This document shows, piece after piece, positions 4,701 to 7,712 of a stretch of 7,712 nucleotides of DNA. Source of the stretch: a bacterium. GTDB lineage: Bacteria > Margulisbacteria > Marinamargulisbacteria > JAAEMD01. A model generated the notes under the pieces. That model was not told the DNA's origin. It did no database searches and saw only the letters and a program-made list of their open reading frames with translations. Numbering within the stretch: position 1 is the stretch's first letter; every line of letters begins with the position of its first letter. A program made the translations under genes and the position numbers. Where the stretch lies: positions 1 through 7,712 of the forward strand of contig JAAEMD010000336.1 in NCBI GenBank assembly GCA_024225875.1. Reading direction: 5' to 3'.

Positions 4701-7611
4701 AAATAGAGTATGGGAAATAATACAAGTAAGCTCACATAGCCCTGAAACAATATTATCTCTACTATCACAAAACATAAAGGGTTATCGTAAAAATGGTAAT
4801 CTTGCAGGTTTCCTTGCTGTTTACCATAAGGAATTATTAGTTTATATGTTAAAAGAACTGACTCCTTCTCATAGGATGGCGATATTGAAGTTAAAAAGTC
4901 TGGTTAATGATGATAATATTGGATGTTATCTATCCCGTCTTAGAGTAGAATGCTTTGAAGAGATAGTAGAGGATTTTTATGGCGATGAAATTGCAGAGCT
5001 CTTGAAGATTGAGTCTTTAGCATCTGCGTTAGCTGAAAATGGCAGTCGAGTATTGGTTGATAAATTGTTAAAACTGGGCCAGGAACTGAACTGGGAACTG
5101 TACTGGAAAAAGGTACAACATATTTTAAAGAGCAGCCCTTCCAGTATAAGAGCGGATGCGCCTTTATCTATTTTATCAAAGGGGCACGGGGAAGAACTTG
5201 CCAGACTATTGATGGAGTTTAAATTTGATAAAAAGAGTTTTATTGATTTTCTAAAGACTGAGGTTGATTATCATCACCATACTGTTTTAACTAATATGGC
5301 AAACGATCATTCTCAAGCATTACAGCGGTTATTAGATCAATTTGTGCCAGACAAAAACAGTATTGCTTCTATATTGGAGACTGAAGTTATTAATTACGAT
5401 CAATCTAAATCTACTATTGCAGGGATCTTGTCTGAAAACAGTTGTGATGTACTGGTAGATATTTTATCAGACCTGGATGATGATTTAATAATACAAATAT
5501 TAAATATTGAATCAGGTCTGGGAGGTATTAAAGTAATAGACAAGATTCTTAAGAACAATAAAACTGAAATATTTCGACTGTTAATTCCAAAGGACAAAAA
5601 ATTTATGCTTAAATTTCTTGATATCTCACCTAAGCTTTCTGATACTTCCATGGCCACCATTATGGCTGAAAGATATAGCGAACAACTTTTTGAGATTTTA
5701 CAGCACCAGGCTAAAGAGGAAAAATATGTTGAAGCTATGTTGAAAAAAGATTTTGATGGACAAGGTAGTTTTGCTGCAACTCTTGCTGCAAATAATATGT
5801 CTGATTTTTTTAAAATATCAGGACTGCTTGATTGTGAAAAGGCCCTGGAGATAATAAAAATGCTAGTGCCGGGCGATAAAGAAATATTCTCTCTATTACA
5901 AACCAGCTTAGGTGATTCTGAAGATAATAATCTTGCAGTTAGTCTTGCTGTTTACAATGAGAAATTATTAGTTTATATGTTAAAAACACTGCCTCATTCT
6001 CAGAGGATGGAGATACTGGGGTTAAAAGTCCCGGGAAATAATCGTAGTATCGATCGTAGTATCGGACTTTATCTATCCATGTATAAAGTAAAATCCTTTG
6101 AAGATATGGTATCGTACTTTAAGCCCAATGAAATTGAAGAGTTCTTGAAGCTTGAATATGTAGCATATGCTTTTGCTAAGAGTGACAGTCGAGCATTTGC
6201 TGATACATTGTTAAAGCTGGACCAGAAAACGGCAATATCTATTTTAAATCTTGCAACTTCCAATAAAAGCAAGCTTAAGCCTGTATCTGTTTTATCAAAG
6301 GGTAACGGGGAAGAACTTGCCAGAATATTGATGAATTTTGAATTTAATGAAAAGAGTTTTATTGATTTTCTAAATATTAAGGTTGATAAGAAGGGCCATA
6401 CTGTTTTAACTAATATGGCAAACTATCATTCTCAAGCATTACAGCAGTTATTAAAGCGATTTGTGCCAGACAAAAACAGTATTGTTTCTATATTGAATAG
6501 TAAAGTTGATGATACTAGCGGTAAACAGGTAACTTATGAAAATACTGTTGCAGGAATCATGTCTAATGAGAGTTTTGATGTACTGGTAGATATTTTATCA
6601 GGCCTGGACGATGATTCAATAATACAAGTATTAGACAAGGAGATAGATGAGGGAAAGATAAAAGTAATAGACCTGATTTTTTGGAGAAAGAAAACTGAAA
6701 CATTTAAACTGTTAGAGTTAAAGGGTAAAGGATTTATGCTTAAATTTCTTGGTATCTCACTTAAGTCTAATGGTAAGCCCCTGGCCAACATTATGGCTGA
6801 AAAATATAGCAAAAAACTTTTTGATATTTTACAGAAACAAGATGAAGAATATGTTGCAGCTATGTTGAAAGAAGATTTTGATGGACAAGGTAGTTTTGCT
6901 AGATTTCTTGTGTTAAAGAAGAGCCGTGCTTTTATTAAAATATTAAATAAATGTGATTATAAAGAGAAATTAGAAATTTTGAGTTTTAATATTCACTCTG
7001 ACAAAACTATTGCTGAACATATATCCCGTTTTAAAGATAAAATGGCATTCATATTTACTGTACAGGAAGGAGTAAAGATTATATCTGAACCAACTTCTAG
7101 AAAAAACACTAAAACTATTTATATGTATTTGACGAGTTTGATAAGTAATCCGCAGCTTTTAGTTGGAATATGTAACAAAGTAAAATATGAAAGCAAAATA
7201 CAAAAAATGATGAATTTTAAAATTTCTGGAAAGCCAAAGATTATTGATCAATTTTTATCCTCAAATAATCTATCCAGGTTTATGTTTTTTCTGACAGAAC
7301 TGGCAGAAAATAATATTGAACTGGTAAAAAGCATACTGAACATTGATTTTAATAAAGATGGTCAAAGCATTAAGGTTGCCAGTTTTCTAAACGATAAGAA
7401 GTATCTTAGTCTTATGTCCCCCAAAATCAGTAATGCAGTCACAAGGATAGCTAATTCTGCAATAGAAGAAAATATGAATGACGATAATATAGACTCTGAT
7501 GATGATGATGACGATGATGACAATCTAGATGATGACAATCTAATAGATGAAATGCTTGATTTAATCGATGATTTCGACATAGATGGCCTCGAGTTTGATC
7601 AAGAGTTGTAA
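1729..7611 (+). CDS. Giant helical-repeat protein with N-terminal beta repeats and acidic tail (about 1960 aa)
   Basis: No known family is recognised. Residue numbers count from the GTG at 1726. There is no signal peptide or membrane segment, so it is cytoplasmic or exported by a leaderless route. Residues about 49-192 hold two full and one partial copy of a 44-residue beta-type unit (G-x-Y-x-V-x-G-x-F, a second G and Y-x-L, then a short helix ending YIS). Residues about 205-550 are helical, with no catalytic motif recognised. Residues about 550-1900 form a degenerate helical solenoid of roughly 32-45-residue units such as LLAKNNGVGLAKILSVMD and LAENHSNMFAEILTCMD; many units open with a D-x-x-G-x-T-x-L-like turn (GHTVLTNMANYHSQALQQLL), recalling but not matching ankyrin repeats. 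Residues 1025-1350 and 1402-1725 are a tandem duplication. The last 43 residues are Asp-rich, with eight Asp in a row. The frame is intact over nearly 6 kb, so the gene is under selection or young. It faces away from the 305-aa gene and lies between two IS ends. A protein-binding scaffold or effector is inference. Confidence 0.9.
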   Translation: MMVLKKIISYPGYRENVNNYVSNKRNFNKNDSNIFRYNIIGCMMTHGKTIKQGFFTHKGECYKLPNIINSEDFNYEKYALNSKSLELKVKTLGKYKVTGYFKDGYIGYGLLEYDNKFYQINEPFQLSETSCKEYISQQKLEPEKMRIGNYDVAGFFQNNYVVSGTVKYKNSIYLLPATFKLDINSIEKYISDESPLYTAENEITDKKKIYSLKKMFPKMTTKKIESKDIKKIYEKLGEMSIYPAFKNNPIIKEYFNSSNDNDKSLVDSTLQLFKQIDDKIDLMNEDQLKEFKVLFNVAFSNLKCFPDIYSNLGALAVKATLMTSLPDNKSYSPATLYVINKILEKRPEIIARVNGYVNNFFNGASDSQETHQNIFINYILDKHFGINCGMSKEDHYVTDNEIMDYIVIQIAYDILSVESMAADMRKEIGNRGDVLSLPFMQSFFRLQGIDPLDLDEKNPNSFIGTDYSLTDLGVRILLMAALKDTESKEISVPEINHKKQKFADECLKIMKKEATSFKSDVTDFVTKEQKVKYFFRLFVKLKAAALSRVKLDKYFKHFNSLDFNSKLESLYLLCNNYSKEEITNSIQSSKEVEAVLKYINTALKNNKESMANWMKEKGHKISVMLNMCSDEVKKTLLCDWEGIGKSILQYQRGQFFEILNDYSKEELLSMLESTYVSSTGFSCHNYIAIALQSSDVFAEIASKLDKEQILPMLTRNKQLLLKDLVGKKGDAVVKILSKFDTAKVLTFLKCYNNKLMKLLAKNNGVGLAKILSVMDNETIKAILDNNIIGLLANKQPQGLVDIYKKLDQDYAVSFFKIVDQNIYWRIFQNTGYSFAELIEGREEEIVKNILQRERDLICVKTNKTLLPSMIDDNCQAFVSILSKVKSSLIKKTLKKEFNGSNIANELAENHSNMFAEILTCMDKKDMLEILALPLQSSGSSKLTSVLSHMSTDDLSNFFMNLNLSDQEFLKFLNMPVDDNGNTLLSDILDNKNRVWEIIQVSSHSPETILSLLSQNIKGYRKNGNLAGFLAVYHKELLVYMLKELTPSHRMAILKLKSLVNDDNIGCYLSRLRVECFEEIVEDFYGDEIAELLKIESLASALAENGSRVLVDKLLKLGQELNWELYWKKVQHILKSSPSSIRADAPLSILSKGHGEELARLLMEFKFDKKSFIDFLKTEVDYHHHTVLTNMANDHSQALQRLLDQFVPDKNSIASILETEVINYDQSKSTIAGILSENSCDVLVDILSDLDDDLIIQILNIESGLGGIKVIDKILKNNKTEIFRLLIPKDKKFMLKFLDISPKLSDTSMATIMAERYSEQLFEILQHQAKEEKYVEAMLKKDFDGQGSFAATLAANNMSDFFKISGLLDCEKALEIIKMLVPGDKEIFSLLQTSLGDSEDNNLAVSLAVYNEKLLVYMLKTLPHSQRMEILGLKVPGNNRSIDRSIGLYLSMYKVKSFEDMVSYFKPNEIEEFLKLEYVAYAFAKSDSRAFADTLLKLDQKTAISILNLATSNKSKLKPVSVLSKGNGEELARILMNFEFNEKSFIDFLNIKVDKKGHTVLTNMANYHSQALQQLLKRFVPDKNSIVSILNSKVDDTSGKQVTYENTVAGIMSNESFDVLVDILSGLDDDSIIQVLDKEIDEGKIKVIDLIFWRKKTETFKLLELKGKGFMLKFLGISLKSNGKPLANIMAEKYSKKLFDILQKQDEEYVAAMLKEDFDGQGSFARFLVLKKSRAFIKILNKCDYKEKLEILSFNIHSDKTIAEHISRFKDKMAFIFTVQEGVKIISEPTSRKNTKTIYMYLTSLISNPQLLVGICNKVKYESKIQKMMNFKISGKPKIIDQFLSSNNLSRFMFFLTELAENNIELVKSILNIDFNKDGQSIKVASFLNDKKYLSLMSPKISNAVTRIANSAIEENMNDDNIDSDDDDDDDDNLDDDNLIDEMLDLIDDFDIDGLEFDQEL
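2005..2301 (+). repeat. Two full N-terminal beta-type protein repeats (44 aa each)
   Basis: Codons 94-137 (GKYKVTGYFKDGYIGYGLLE, then a Y-x-x-x-x-Y stretch and EYIS) and 149-192 (GNYDVAGFFQNNYVVSGTVK, then the same layout and KYIS) align without gaps over most of their length. A partial earlier copy lies at codons 49-79. Alternating hydrophobic residues and conserved Gly and Tyr suggest beta hairpins, somewhat like MORN-type repeats, but the match is not exact. Confidence 0.6.
4798..5775 (+). repeat. Large in-gene tandem duplication, copy 1
   Basis: It begins at the codons for NLAGFLAVYHKELLVYML and ends at DFDGQGSFA. It pairs with 5929-6900 along its whole length. Differences are in-frame: copy 1 has 8 extra codons near 5080-5160 (a Trp-rich ELNWELYWKK stretch) and 2 extra near 5712. 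One 98-bp stretch from 5281 matches copy 2 at about 91 positions by eye count. Confidence 0.9.
5929..6900 (+). repeat. Large in-gene tandem duplication, copy 2
   Basis: It starts with the codons for NLAVSLAVYNEKLLVYML, 1131 bp after the matching start of copy 1, and ends at DFDGQGSFA. Relative to copy 1 it carries two 4-codon insertions, one being the 12-bp tandem repeat at 6041-6064 and the other near 6510-6540. About 150 bp (5776-5928) separate the copies and are not obviously repeated after copy 2. Confidence 0.9.
6041..6064 (+). repeat. Exact 12-bp tandem duplication inside copy 2
   Basis: ATCGTAGTATCG occurs twice head to tail, giving the peptide NRSIDRSIG. Copy 1 has only NDDNIG at the matching place, so the extra 4 codons arose by a local duplication after the 1-kb duplication. 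Confidence 0.9.
7498..7542 (+). repeat. Asp-codon tract with exact 15-bp tandem duplication
   Basis: Eight consecutive GAT/GAC codons (7498-7521) are followed by Asn-Leu and then DDDNL. The 15-bp unit GATGATGACAATCTA occurs twice exactly, at 7513-7527 and 7528-7542. The tract encodes the acidic tail of the large protein and is of the kind that changes length by replication slippage. Confidence 0.9.
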
Positions 7612-7651
7612 TTTACTACCGACAGATTTCAGGTTAACTTAACAATTCTAA

Positions 7652-7712
7652 ACTGGCCCACAATAGTGTTGATAAGTACCCGGCACACAAACGTCATATT
7701 ATATGCACATTA
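7652..7712 (+). mobile_element. Left end of a second copy of the IS (cut by the window edge)
   Basis: Positions 7652-7671 repeat exactly the 20-bp terminal core of the element at 1064. ACGTCAT follows at 7691, 39 nt after the core start, as in the first copy (38 nt). The sequence between is only loosely similar, so this is a diverged or different member of the family. It begins 41 bp after the stop codon of the large gene, in the same orientation as the first copy; whether it holds an intact transposase cannot be seen. Confidence 0.75.

Noticed and set aside
5400..6812. Minus-strand open frames at 5400-5660 and 6534-6812 that resemble each other
   Set aside because: Their similarity only reflects the sense-strand block duplication; both lie inside the large gene.
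3100..7400. Classical ankyrin repeats in the large protein
   Set aside because: Some units have a G-x-T-x-L turn, but the TPLH signature, the LLL-x-x-GA ending and the steady 33-residue period are missing.
7362..7580. Ser-rich open frame on the minus strand opposite the acidic tail
   Set aside because: It is the antisense reading of the GAT/GAC codons; no ribosome site and it lies wholly within the large gene.
7612..7651. Terminator after the large gene
   Set aside because: Only a short GTTAAC palindrome is present; no GC-rich stem and no T-run before the IS end.

Overview
The window is AT-rich and looks like an accessory region of a bacterium. Gene structure and Shine-Dalgarno sites are bacterial, and an insertion-sequence family is present in at least two copies. 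A very large helical-repeat protein with no signal peptide and no membrane segment would fit a host-associated or symbiotic gammaproteobacterium, but nothing here fixes the taxon and this is only a guess.

Layout, left to right: (1) 34-951, minus strand, a 305-aa protein with a helical N-terminal half and a long unbroken heptad coiled coil, family not recognised. (2) 1057-1562, a 506-bp mobile-element remnant with 28-bp terminal inverted repeats (27 of 28 match), holding a collapsed transposase gene whose pieces sit in three different frames. (3) 1729-7611, plus strand, one gene of about 1960 codons filling most of the window: short beta-type repeats at the N terminus, a helical region, then about 1300 residues of degenerate helical repeats and an Asp-rich C-terminal tail. 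(4) 7652-7712, the left end of a second copy of the same IS family, in the same orientation, running off the window.

The two real genes are divergently arranged, and the IS remnant sits in what would otherwise be a shared intergenic region of about 270 bp. They may form a divergent pair; a faint resemblance between the helical motif of the small protein and the solenoid repeats of the large one is the only other hint of a connection. The large gene has grown by duplication at several scales: a roughly 1-kb segment is repeated in tandem, copy 2 carries an exact 12-bp tandem duplication, and the Asp-rich tail contains an exact 15-bp tandem duplication. With IS ends on both sides in direct orientation, the large gene looks like part of a plastic, possibly mobile locus. 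No catalytic motif was recognised, so the role is open; a scaffold or a secreted effector-like repeat protein is plausible but unproven.
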